Source: Candidatus Bathycorpusculum hydrogenotrophicum (GTDB lineage Archaea; Thermoproteota; Bathyarchaeia; Bathyarchaeales; Bathycorpusculaceae). Taken from it: a DNA stretch of 38,801 nucleotides. The notes below the pieces were generated by a model that searched no databases, had not been told where the DNA came from, and saw only the letters and a list, made by a program, of their open reading frames with translations. The stretch covers positions 1 through 38,801 of the forward strand of contig WRCX01000013.1 of the NCBI GenBank assembly GCA_009783705.1, read 5' to 3'. How positions within the stretch are numbered: position 1 is the first letter of the stretch; each line of letters opens with the position of its first letter. Positions 16,908-25,696 of the stretch are shown piece after piece. The position numbers and the translations under genes were made by a program.

Positions 16908-18380
16908 TTGAAGGCTCATGTGGCTTTGGTTAATCCGCCTTATCCATCGGAAGCGGCGCAATCGGTTTTTCTGCCTTTGGGGATTGGTTATTTGGCAGCA
17001 GTTCTTGAAAAAGAGGGATACCCTGTAGATGTGGTGGACTGCCAAACCAAAAAATATACGCCCCAAGCTTTGGAGGAGAAATTTCGTAGCCTAAATCCCG
17101 ATATTGTAGGGATCACCTCAGCTACGGTTACTTATTTGCCGGCTTTGGAGGTTTTAAAGTCTGCTAAGGTTGCGGTGCCCAAGGCGCTCACGCTTATGGG
17201 TGGGCCGCATGTGAGTGTACTTGATCAGCAAGCCCTCTCCGATAGTCCTGATTTAGATATTGTGGTGCGTGGTGAGGGGGAGCAAACCATGCTGGAATTA
17301 GCGCGGTTTGTCTCTGAACAGGGGCTAATGTTTGGTCTTAGTGCCATTCAGGGCATTACCTATAGAAGTAATAATCAGACCTTTAGCACCACCGATCGTG
17401 CGTTTCTACCCGATATTGATAATCTGCCGCACCCTGCGCATCATCACTTTGACACCAATATGTACAAACTCTTTGGCGTCAACTATATGCCCATAATCAC
17501 CAGCCGTGGCTGCCCCAGTGCATGCACCTTTTGTTTAGCCTCCAAGATGTGCGGACACAAATTTAGAGGAAGAAGCCCCAGTAAAGTTGTAGATGAGCTG
17601 GAATGGTTACGCGATGAGTTTGGCGCAGGTGCATTCGCATTCTACGATGACACCTTTACCTACGATTTGCAACGCGCCTATGCGATTTGTGATGAGATGC
17701 AAAAACGCAAAATCAACTTACCCTGGGATTGCCGCACCCGAGTAGACCGAGTCTCTAGGGAGCTTTTGGCAAAGCTCAAAGCCACCAACTGCCAGCTAAT
17801 CCACTTCGGCGTCGAATCAGGTAGCCAAGAAATGCTCAAACTTATGCGCAAAGGCACCACCGTGGAACTAAACGCCCAAGCCATCCAGTGGGCCAAAGAA
17901 GCCGGCATTTCCGTTGCCGTCTCACTTGTTATTGGCTATCCCACTGAAACACCCGAGATGCTTGAGCAGACCATCGAGTTTCTCTACAAAACCAAACCCG
18001 ACTATGTCTATATGTGTGAAGCAGTCCCCTACCCCGGCACCGAGTTAGCCTATTTCATAAAAGAACTCGGATTAGAAGTGGATGCCAACTGGAACCAATA
18101 CCGTGAAGAAACCCAAATCTTCAAAAATACCTTGTTACCGCTTGAAAAGTTGGAAGAAGTCAAAAAAGAATTCTTTGACAACTATTTCTCCTACAGTTAC
18201 TTTTTACGTAAAAAAGTAAAGAGGGACTTTTACAGCCAAATCATGGCCCGTGCAGCACTCAACCATCGAATATGGAACAACAAAACACTCCGCTGGGGAT
18301 TTAAAAAAATCAGCAAACTTCGCACCCCCAAAAAAAGCAAAGGTGGCTACAGCACCTCAGAACAAGATCAACAAACATAA
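16908..18380 (+). CDS. Cobalamin-binding radical SAM protein (paralogue 2)
   Basis: A 490-residue protein from TTG 16908, with a GGGGGA run ending about 10 nt upstream. The B12-binding domain (1-170) shows VALVNPPYPS, LGIGYLAAVLEKEGYPVDVV followed by DCQ, and MGGPHVSVLD, RGEGEQTMLEL. The radical SAM cluster is SRGCPSACTFC (C202, C206, C209), and FGVESGSQEMLKLMRKG follows. The C-terminal tail (FDNYFSYSYFLRKKVKRDFY) is of the kind seen in BchE/hopanoid-methylase-like class B enzymes. The DCQ after the third strand and the tail are shared with the 28991 and 32922 copies, marking one subfamily. No canonical DxHxxG is present, as usual in this class. Composition shifts from G/T-rich to A/C-rich along the gene. 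Confidence 0.88.
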   Translation: MKAHVALVNPPYPSEAAQSVFLPLGIGYLAAVLEKEGYPVDVVDCQTKKYTPQALEEKFRSLNPDIVGITSATVTYLPALEVLKSAKVAVPKALTLMGGPHVSVLDQQALSDSPDLDIVVRGEGEQTMLELARFVSEQGLMFGLSAIQGITYRSNNQTFSTTDRAFLPDIDNLPHPAHHHFDTNMYKLFGVNYMPIITSRGCPSACTFCLASKMCGHKFRGRSPSKVVDELEWLRDEFGAGAFAFYDDTFTYDLQRAYAICDEMQKRKINLPWDCRTRVDRVSRELLAKLKATNCQLIHFGVESGSQEMLKLMRKGTTVELNAQAIQWAKEAGISVAVSLVIGYPTETPEMLEQTIEFLYKTKPDYVYMCEAVPYPGTELAYFIKELGLEVDANWNQYREETQIFKNTLLPLEKLEEVKKEFFDNYFSYSYFLRKKVKRDFYSQIMARAALNHRIWNNKTLRWGFKKISKLRTPKKSKGGYSTSEQDQQT

Positions 18381-18465
18381 CAACGCGCTTCAGCCTATCT
18401 GAGTGTTGACGCCCACTATATTGGTGTAAACTGAAACAACGCTTATTGCGGAAGGAAATGAAACA

Positions 18466-18480
18466 GTGACAAATTGTCAC
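18466..18480. promoter_or_regulatory. Perfect palindrome GTGACAA-A-TTGTCAC (possible operator)
   Basis: Seven-nt arms around a single A, in the 209-nt spacer before the radical SAM/SPASM gene. A 15-nt palindrome of this form is typical of a dimeric helix-turn-helix binding site. A second, weaker palindrome GTTGAGCAAC follows at about 18501. No protein can be assigned. Confidence 0.45.
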
Positions 18481-18589
18481 GGTTAACTGGAGTTTGGACA
18501 GTTGAGCAACTTGAAGCAGACAGGTGCAAAATCTTTTTTAAGTTGGAGGGGAGGGTTTATGGTTAGCTATCTGGAAAGAGGGTTATTAC

Positions 18590-19669
18590 TTGACACAGAA
18601 TGGTCCTTTACTTATGACTTCTTGGCGGGCAACAGGTGCCTGTAATGCTCGTTGTCTATATTGCAATGTTGATGCTACGGGTGCGCATGCGCCAAGAGAG
18701 ATGACGACTCAAGAAGCGTTTCATCTGGTTGATGAAGTTCATAAATTTGGTGTTCGATGGTTTGGTATAAAGGGTGGTGAGCCGCTAACCCGGCCTGATA
18801 TTTTTGAGATTGTGCTGTATGCGAAAAATAAGGGTCTAAATGTTTGTCTGCTAACCAATGGTGCATTTGTTGATGGTTCAATCTATGATAACTTGGTTAA
18901 AAATCAGGTTTGGTCCTCAGTAAGTATTGATGGCCCTGAGGAAATCAATGATCAGCTACGCGGTAAAGGATCCTACAAGAAAGCTTTGGCGGCTATTGAG
19001 AAACTCGCTGCAGGGAAAATTCTAAATGGGTTAGCTTGTGCGATAACTACCATTAACTATGAACACCTCGACCATGTTGCAGAATTGGCTGAGAAATACA
19101 AGGCGAATTTTGTTTGGTATAATCATTTGGTGCCCAGCGGCAGAGCTAAATCTACCATGGACCTCACTCCAACTCCGGATCAGTATGAGTGGACGCTTAA
19201 TCACATCTGGGATATTACAGAAAAATACAAAAACAAATTTGAGGTTCATGTCCACTGTCCCCACTTCGCCAGAGTCGTCAAACAACGCCTATCTGAGGAC
19301 GAATTTAATCACTGGTATGAAAAAGAGTTCCATGGCAAATGTACCTACTTTGCCTTTGGCGGCTATCTTAGCGTAACTGAGAACGGCGATTTAATCCCCT
19401 GCTTCTACACTGACCTCCAGCCCAACGAACCCATGATGCTGGGAAACATACGCAACAAAACCCTAACCACCGCATGGGAAGATGTCAAAGCCTCACCCTA
19501 TTACAACAAATTCCAAGACCGAAACGTCCTCAAAGGCAAATGCGGCGTATGCGAATACAGAGAAATCTGCGGCGGATGCCGAAACCGAGCCTACGCCTAC
19601 ACAGGCGACATAGCCGAATCCGACCCCGCATGCAACTATATCCCCAAAGCACTACGCAAACAAGAATAA
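18590..19669 (+). CDS. Radical SAM/SPASM protein
   Basis: A 359-residue enzyme. The cluster motif GACNARCLYC (C18, C22, C25), GIKGGEP (SAM-binding GGEP) and VSIDGP are classic. The C-terminal SPASM domain carries GKCTYFAFGG, GDLIPCFY and a Cys-rich CGVCEYREICGGCRNRAYA plus DPACNY, enough ligands for auxiliary 4Fe-4S clusters. The pattern resembles AhbC/AhbD (alternative haem synthesis) and peptide-maturase families; no short precursor peptide was found next to it. I use TTG 18590 because it is in frame and follows GAGGG. A strong GGAGGGGAGGG at 18544-18554 instead serves an out-of-frame ATG at 18559 whose 28-codon ORF ends at 18645, overlapping this start; a small leader ORF is possible. ATG 18614 is a shorter alternative. 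Confidence 0.87.
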   Translation: MTQNGPLLMTSWRATGACNARCLYCNVDATGAHAPREMTTQEAFHLVDEVHKFGVRWFGIKGGEPLTRPDIFEIVLYAKNKGLNVCLLTNGAFVDGSIYDNLVKNQVWSSVSIDGPEEINDQLRGKGSYKKALAAIEKLAAGKILNGLACAITTINYEHLDHVAELAEKYKANFVWYNHLVPSGRAKSTMDLTPTPDQYEWTLNHIWDITEKYKNKFEVHVHCPHFARVVKQRLSEDEFNHWYEKEFHGKCTYFAFGGYLSVTENGDLIPCFYTDLQPNEPMMLGNIRNKTLTTAWEDVKASPYYNKFQDRNVLKGKCGVCEYREICGGCRNRAYAYTGDIAESDPACNYIPKALRKQE

Positions 19670-19725
19670 ACCTCATAAATCAACAACAACACCTGCCCAC
19701 CATTTATTTTATTTAATCAACATTA

Positions 19726-19731
19726 TTTTTT
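19726..19731 (+). terminator. Oligo-T terminator after the SPASM gene
   Basis: A T-rich stretch (TTTATTTTATTTAATC, then T6) lies 35-60 nt past the stop. Confidence 0.4.
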
Positions 19732-19812
19732 GGCACTTATACGTTAAACAGGGCTCTACAACAGGGTTCAGTTCTTGGGGATTATTCCCATGAAATAGGA
19801 GGAGTACATGAG

Positions 19813-19920
19813 TTGCTTACAAAGTATAAGCAGTTAAAAATGCTCTGCCAAATGGGAAATGCTTCTCATAGACTGGCAGATACAGAACAAGGTACACAAA
19901 TATTATTTGGAAAAAAATAA
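19813..19920 (+). other. Possible small ORF after a strong Shine-Dalgarno
   Basis: AGGAGGAG at 19797-19804 is followed 5 nt later by ATG 19808 (only nine codons to a stop) and, in another frame, by TTG 19813, which opens 35 codons (MLTKYKQLKMLCQMGNASHR, then LADTEQGTQILFGKK). That frame stays open upstream to about 19714 without a usual start, so it could be a real small protein or a decayed gene end. Very uncertain. Confidence 0.2.
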
Positions 19921-19930
19921 AGGGAGAGTT
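19909..19930 (-). terminator. Pyrimidine/T7 terminator of the 19950 propeller gene (minus strand)
   Basis: On the minus strand the sequence reads CTCTCCCTTTATTTTTTTCC about 20-40 nt after the stop. The same CTCTC-T-rich form ends the 34452 gene and the partial gene at 38656. Confidence 0.5.
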
Positions 19931-19949
19931 TGGTTGATTGATTGGTTGT

Positions 19950-22672
19950 TTAGCGTTTTCTGAGCAGTAATACGATGGCTATTAGAGATAGGACTATGGC
20001 GATGATTATGCCGATAAAGGCTGGTAAGATGTAGGCGTCAGCAGCGGATCCGGGGGATTGGGAGGGGTTTTGGGTTGGAGAGTTGGTTTCGCCTACTGTG
20101 AAGTAGGTTGTTGATGCTGAGGGTCCGTAGGCTTCGGAGCCTGCAAAGGATGCATAGATTTGGTAGGTGCCTGTGATCTCAGGTTCAAAGGTGAAGGCAT
20201 AGTTGCCGCTTGCGTCGCTTAGGGTTTCGCCTAGGATGATATAGTTGTTGTTGGGATCAATGGCAGCAAAACTAACGGGGACACCTGTGATGTTTAGAGG
20301 GGCGGGGGCTTGTTTGTAGAGGTGTTGCATCCAAGCGGTTTGGTCGGCGTCTGAGATTGCGGGGGTGCCTTTGAGTGAGAAGTCGGGTTTGTCGTTGGTG
20401 TTGCGTCGGCCAGATTCTGTTTGGTCGGTGACTGTGCCGGTAAGGGTGATTTTGCCGCCAAGGAGTGATGAGCCTTGGGGTGCTGAGACTGTGGTTGCGC
20501 TTGGGCCGCGGCCAAAGCAGTAGAGTTGATTGTCATAGGCATTGAGGGCGATGAGGCGCCCGTCGGCTAGAACAAAGTTGCTACCGGCATTTCCAGAGGG
20601 CATCATAACGCCATAGACTGGAAAGTTCCATAGTCGTGCGCCATTTGATGCGTTAATACACTGTAAGACATTTCCACTTTCTAGGACTGGACCAGGAGAG
20701 TGTCGACCGGTGCCGATGTAGATTCGGCCATCATAGGAAATTGCGCCCACATTCATAGGATAGGTGCCAAAGACCGAATCGCCCAGATATTCATTAGCTG
20801 CAGTAAAGTTCCACATATAGCCTGTTCTCAAGTCAATACCAATCAAAACACCGCCATATCCGCTGGATAGAAGCATATTGCCGTATCGGTTAGTATTGAA
20901 ACCATAGTAGTCTGCTTGTGGTACAGTGACATTCCAGAGTTGGGTACCGGATTTAGCGTCAAATCCCCAGCGTTGAAGCAGTCGGGTGGACTGGTAGACC
21001 ACAGTTGCGGTTTCTTTGTCGATTGAGTACACACCTGTTAGGGTGATGGAGGCGTTGCTCTCAGTTGATGAGAAGGGAGGGGAGAAGGTATTGCGCCAGA
21101 GTTCTTTGCCTTCGTTGCCTTTTGAGAGATCAATCGCAAGGACAAAAGCTGGAACGACTCCGCGTTCATCGTTGCGTCCAGGTGTTGCAAATATAGCGTA
21201 TTCGCCTTCGCGTATAGCTTGAAGAGTGGCGGTCTGGTTTAGCAAGGTGTTGGATGGACCGGAGATGTTGGGAATAGAAAAGTTGCCGGTGATCATCAGA
21301 TTGCCGTCATGGACTATGTTGTATGCAACAGCGGTGCCCCAAAACGGAGTGGTAGATCCTCCCCCGCCTCCACCTGAGGGTCGCCACTGCCAAGCATCGG
21401 TTCCGTTTATTCCACTAACCATGGTACCTGCAGAAGTGTTCCAGATGGTCATGTAGGGTTGGGTACCTATGTTAGTCACGTTGTAGCGAAGTATGCTTCC
21501 GTCCATACCATAGACTGGTGTGCCACCTGTGGAGACGTTGGCTATGTAGGTTACATGTTGGAGGGTGTGTGCGTCAAGGATGTCCCAGATGGTTCCAAAA
21601 CTGTTTGATGTGAGGGATGTTTTATTTACGTTGGAAGCCCCGCTGTTTACGGTTAGGGTCAAATCAGGGTTTAGGGTTACGTTGGATAGTCGAACTATGT
21701 CAGGCAGGTTGGCGTATGTGACGGGTCGGTAGAGGTAGGGAAAGCCGCCATTTTGGTTAGGTGAGGAGTAATCGTAGACCTGGCCAAATGTTGGAGCGAT
21801 ATCGGTATAGTTTTCGTAGAGGGTTTCGCCAGTGTAGAGGTCAACGGCAGCCCAGCCTTGTGCGCTAGCGCCTGTGTAGCGGGGTTGGTAGTGGATTTTA
21901 CCGTCGATAACAACGGCAGTAAAGGCTAGACCTTGATAGTGGTATTGTGCAAAGCCAGAAGTGCCATAGCGGTTGTCCATTAGGCCGCCTACCCAGTAGG
22001 GTTTTGTCCACAGGATATGGGCGCTGCCCGGACCGGGACTGTAGCTGAAGTAGGAGGAGCCTTCGTTTGCGCTGCCTTGGGGCCATTGGTTAGCTGCACC
22101 GCCGATCCAGTTGCCGGTGAGGGTGTAGTAGAGGTGCATGTTGCTTGAGATGGGGCGGGTCCAGTAATCTTGGGGAACAGGGGCATCGTTTCGGGTGGGA
22201 ACGGGTTGGGTTTGGACTTGGAAAGTGATAAGGGGGCTGAAAGCTTCGCTGTAGACGTTTTGGGTATCGGCGCCAATGTTTACAGTTTGGGAGGGGAAAA
22301 ATGCTTGGGCGGTGTATGTGCCGGTTTTTTCGGTGGCCTGAATATAACATAGGCTGCACCGGTGGGATCGGTTCGTTCGATGGGTATGGTGGTGTTGGCG
22401 CCATCGGGGTCGGTTATGATGATCTGTAGGTTTGACCAGCCGCGTTCGCTCTGAATTGGGCCTGTGCCATACGGGGGTATATCTGCAGTCCAGGTGAGTA
22501 TGATTAGTTCTTGGTTTAAGCCTACGCTGGGGCTGTTTACGGCGATGTAGATATAGGAGTTGAAATAGGCGGTTTGTGCTGAAGCACTCATAAGAATTGT
22601 CGATACTGCGATTGTTAACAGCAAGAAAACTGAAATCACAGAAAAAAGATTTTTTTTATTTTTTATTTTCAT
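19950..22672 (-). CDS. Large PQQ-like beta-propeller surface protein, frameshifted near 22340
   Basis: The body frame (19950 to beyond 22139) and the N-terminal frame (ATG 22672) join into a protein of about 907 residues. N-terminal: signal peptide (LFSVISVFLLLTIAVSTILM, SASA) and an Ig-like domain. The frames break where the paralogue at 34452 reads VFVPKVEGNYTAQAF; here the two frames give ...AAYVIFR and ATEKTGTYTAQAFFPS, consistent with one lost base next to GG at about 22341-22346. The real body continues upstream of ATG 22139 (QDYWTRPISSNM). Propeller blades include AAVDLYTGETLY and IGIDLRTGYMWNF. A C-terminal Ig-like domain (GPSATTVSAPQGSSLLGGKI), a TM helix (ILPAFIGIIIAIVLSLIAIV) and RKR end the chain. 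Probably displayed outside; true PQQ binding is not shown. Confidence 0.8.
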
Positions 22673-22692
22673 AAAGTTTCCTCATTATTTTT

Positions 22693-22721
22693 ACGAGAAA
22701 TCAATCAGTTATGCTTCTCGT
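22693..22721. promoter_or_regulatory. Inverted repeat in the upstream region of the 22672 gene
   Basis: ACGAGAA (22693-22699) and TTCTCGT (22715-22721) are perfect 7-nt arms with a 15-nt spacer, 21-49 nt before the ATG at 22672. It could be an operator or a hairpin in the 5' leader ahead of the GAGG ribosome site. Confidence 0.4.
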
Positions 22722-22920
22722 TAAAAACAGCAAAAAAGCTCATAAGTAGTGATTGCAAGAATACTTATTAAATTTGCGGCAAAAACAATTAAACCTACGC
22801 TAACTAATTGCAAATAAACCAGCACTGACACAACACTAAAAACCAGAGGCCGCCACACCAAACAACCACCAACCAAAACCACAAACCCAACAAAACCACC
22901 CAATTTTTGGACAAGAAATC

Positions 22921-22930
22921 AATATATCTC
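22921..22930 (+). promoter_or_regulatory. TATA box of the 22963 propeller gene
   Basis: AATATATCTC, close to the element before the Elf1-like gene (GTATATCTTT). It places transcription start near 22950, just before the only reasonable start region. The spacer before it (about 22800-22915) is another G-poor A/C tract with no gene. Confidence 0.45.
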
Positions 22931-22962
22931 ATAACCCCCCTATCTACACCATCGGGGGTAAG

Positions 22963-25491
22963 ATCATCAAAAAAATCTTTGTAACCATCCTTTTTGCAAT
23001 CCTCCTCCTTAGTTCCGGAGTTGCCTCAATCTCACTCTATGGACAAACACAAGCCGCAACCACCAGCCGCTTAGATCAATACGAGTGGCCCCAATTCCAA
23101 GGCGACTCCGCCTATACCCGCTTCTCTGCAGGTCCAGCCCCCAACACATCAACCATAACCTGGAAAGCAGATATACCCAACATCCAACCCTACATAGCCG
23201 CCTTTAATGGCAAAATCTATGTTACCAACCACACCCATGTCTTTGCACTCAACCAAGATGGCGACATTGTCTGGCAAACCAAACTCCCAGAAGAAACACA
23301 TTGGCCCATAGCCTACAAAATTGACAGCACACACATGATAGTTGAGAGTTACTGTCTCAACCCCCAAACCGGAGATATACTTTGGAAAAGCCCCGATTTT
23401 AACACCTACACAGGCATCTTTAACACCAATGTCTACAGTCCAGAACAGAAAATGTTCTACACCAAAGTCAACTCCACCATTGTTGCTTGGGACTTCAGCA
23501 ATCCTACAAAGCCGCCCTCAGTAGCGTGGACGACCTACATTCGCGGCGGCGGCATAACAGGCATCGGCATCACCTATGGAGATGGAAAAATCTTTACCGG
23601 ATCGTTCCAAAACATGCAATATGCCCTTGACGCTAAAACCGGCAACATCATTTGGAGTACCCCCACCAAAGGCCCCATGATATTTACAGGCGCATATTCC
23701 AATGGACTGTACTTCAAGGGCGGAAGTGATGACAACACCATGTATGCCTTCAACGCCACTAATGGCAACATTGTCTGGCGATACCGGCCTGATACAGATG
23801 GCTATTTCACCACGGGATGCGCAGTCGCCTATGGATTGGTGTATGAGATGAACAAAGATGGTTATCTCTATGCCTTTGACATGTACACAGGTGAAGTGGT
23901 CTGGAAATACAAAGGCCCAAATGACACCCTGATGTGGCCAGGCATGCCCTCAGTAGCAGATGGCAAACTCTACATGACCACCGGCCAAACAGCTCAATAC
24001 AACGCCGAGAGCGGCATATCCGAGTTTTCCTGCATAAATGCCTACACCGGCAAAAAAATCTGGTCCCTAAACATAGAAGTCCTGCCACCCCGAGAATCAG
24101 TGGCCATCGCCTACGGCACACTCTACCTTATCCCCGGAGACGTAACAACAGCGGTAGATACCATCTCAGGTAATGAGTACACAACCGTTAATCAAATTTG
24201 GGCCATGCAGAACACTGGTGAACAAAATAACATACCCCCAACAGTGAGTGATTGGCCGCAGTGGCGTGCAGACGCAACCCACTCCTCCACCGCAGAAATC
24301 GGACCAAAAAATCTCACGGTAGAGTGGCGGTTTAGCACAAAAGGCGCCGTTAGTTCCTCACCCTCAATAGCAGATGGCGTACTCTACGTGGGTTCACAAG
24401 ATAAAAACATCTATGCCCTAAACGCCTACACCGGCGATCTACTTTGGAAATTTGCCACCAACAGCCCCGTAGAATCCTCACCCGCAGTAGCCAATGGCAA
24501 AGTCTACACTGGAGGAGATGATGGCTATGTGTATTGTCTAAATGCAAAAACAGGCAAACTCTTGTGGAAGACCTTTGTCAATGGCGATCTACCCTTCACA
24601 TTTGGCAATTTAGTCTTAAAATCCTCCCCCGCGGTAGTGGATGAGGTGGTTTATGTGGGTTCCCTAGACAACTACCTATATGCGCTAAATGGCAATACGG
24701 GCGATATTAAGTGGCAAACAAAAGCCAAGGGCCCCATAGAATCCTCCCCTGCTGTAGCTGATGGTGCAGTCTATTTTACCGCCGAAGAACCCAACGCAGG
24801 TGCACTCTACAAACTAGATGCCGCAACCGGAGAAATCATGTGGAAATATGAGATTCCCTATCGTATATCGTTTGGCGGCGGCACCCAAATGCTGGGTTCA
24901 CCCTCCGTTGCAGAGGGCCTAGTGTTTGCGTCCTCTAATTGGGGGGATTACTACTGTATCGAAACCAGTAGCGGCAACATGCTGTGGCACTTCTCAAACC
25001 CCACCGCCACAGAATTTATTGTATCCTCACCAATCTATGTCAAAGACGGCACCGTGCTACTAATTGACAAATTCGATCTAGCATGTGTCGATGTTTCTAA
25101 CGGCTGGACAAAGTGGACCACCTACACAGGTGATGAACTCTACGTCTCCCCCTCATATGCCGATGGCAAAGTCTACATGGCAACCAGCCAACGTCATATC
25201 TTGATCTTTGATGCCGCAAATGCCGGTGCCAAAATCGCAAACGTCACCCTCCCCTCAAGCACCTGGTCCTCACCTACAATAGCTAACGGTAAACTCTACA
25301 TAGGTTGCAATGACTGGAATATCTACTGCTTCAAAGAAGACACCCCCGAACCTCTAACAACCCAAACCCCACCCCCAAACAGACCGGCAATAATATCATC
25401 AGAAACAATCTTTGGTGTCATAATCACAGCAATCATAATCTTAGCTACCATAGCAATAATCTTCAAAATTTACAGTCACAACAAAAAATAA
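22963..25491 (+). CDS. Double PQQ-like beta-propeller surface protein with non-canonical start
   Basis: The frame is open and clearly coding from about 22963, well upstream of the first ATG at 23335. It includes a signal peptide (IIKKIFVTILFAILLLSSGV, ASISLYGQTQAA) and the opening propeller motif YEWPQFQGDSAYTRFSAGPA. No ATG, GTG or TTG occurs in frame; the best start is ATC 22963 or 22966, just after GGGGGTAAG. Two propellers are seen: the first to about residue 425 (blades such as YALDAKTGNIIW, YAFDMYTGEVVW), the second opened by a fresh DWPQWRADATHSSTAEIGP and containing YALNAYTGDLLW, YCLNAKTGKLLW, YALNGNTGDIKW. A C-terminal TM helix (IIAFG-type, IFGVIITAIIILATIAIIF) anchors it with a short basic tail. 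About 842 residues in all. Divergent from the 22672 propeller gene. Confidence 0.82.
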   Translation: MIKKIFVTILFAILLLSSGVASISLYGQTQAATTSRLDQYEWPQFQGDSAYTRFSAGPAPNTSTITWKADIPNIQPYIAAFNGKIYVTNHTHVFALNQDGDIVWQTKLPEETHWPIAYKIDSTHMIVESYCLNPQTGDILWKSPDFNTYTGIFNTNVYSPEQKMFYTKVNSTIVAWDFSNPTKPPSVAWTTYIRGGGITGIGITYGDGKIFTGSFQNMQYALDAKTGNIIWSTPTKGPMIFTGAYSNGLYFKGGSDDNTMYAFNATNGNIVWRYRPDTDGYFTTGCAVAYGLVYEMNKDGYLYAFDMYTGEVVWKYKGPNDTLMWPGMPSVADGKLYMTTGQTAQYNAESGISEFSCINAYTGKKIWSLNIEVLPPRESVAIAYGTLYLIPGDVTTAVDTISGNEYTTVNQIWAMQNTGEQNNIPPTVSDWPQWRADATHSSTAEIGPKNLTVEWRFSTKGAVSSSPSIADGVLYVGSQDKNIYALNAYTGDLLWKFATNSPVESSPAVANGKVYTGGDDGYVYCLNAKTGKLLWKTFVNGDLPFTFGNLVLKSSPAVVDEVVYVGSLDNYLYALNGNTGDIKWQTKAKGPIESSPAVADGAVYFTAEEPNAGALYKLDAATGEIMWKYEIPYRISFGGGTQMLGSPSVAEGLVFASSNWGDYYCIETSSGNMLWHFSNPTATEFIVSSPIYVKDGTVLLIDKFDLACVDVSNGWTKWTTYTGDELYVSPSYADGKVYMATSQRHILIFDAANAGAKIANVTLPSSTWSSPTIANGKLYIGCNDWNIYCFKEDTPEPLTTQTPPPNRPAIISSETIFGVIITAIIILATIAIIFKIYSHNKK

Positions 25492-25666
25492 CAACCAACA
25501 CACCGCTCAAATACACTACCGCCTTTCTTTGGTTTAATTGGTAAGTACTTAACAGCACAGGCTACTGGTCTAACAAAAGAAAAGCGACAGCAAAGTCACT
25601 TGAAATTCAACTATTCAGAGGTCGGCAGTAAAATAATTTTGGAAGGGATCAAGAGGTACAGTAAGT

Positions 25667-25676
25667 GATATATAAC
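25667..25676 (+). promoter_or_regulatory. TATA box before cbiB
   Basis: GATATATAAC is centred about 25 nt before GTG 25697, consistent with a leaderless transcript. No cobalamin-riboswitch-like structure was recognised in 25492-25696. Confidence 0.45.
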
Positions 25677-25696
25677 GAGGTTTTGAGTATCAAAGT

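Noticed and set aside
21989-22404. Separate small minus-strand genes near the start of the 19950 propeller
   Set aside because: They are out-of-frame shadows within the frameshifted propeller; only the two frames joining near 22340 show signal, Ig and propeller features.
23807-24121. Cys/Arg-rich minus-strand ORF opposite the 22963 propeller gene
   Set aside because: It is the antisense of a well-supported propeller frame; the Cys/Arg richness comes from complementing its codons.
25492-25696. Cobalamin riboswitch before cbiB
   Set aside because: No B12-box-like core or paired arms recognised, and the TATA box implies a leaderless transcript.
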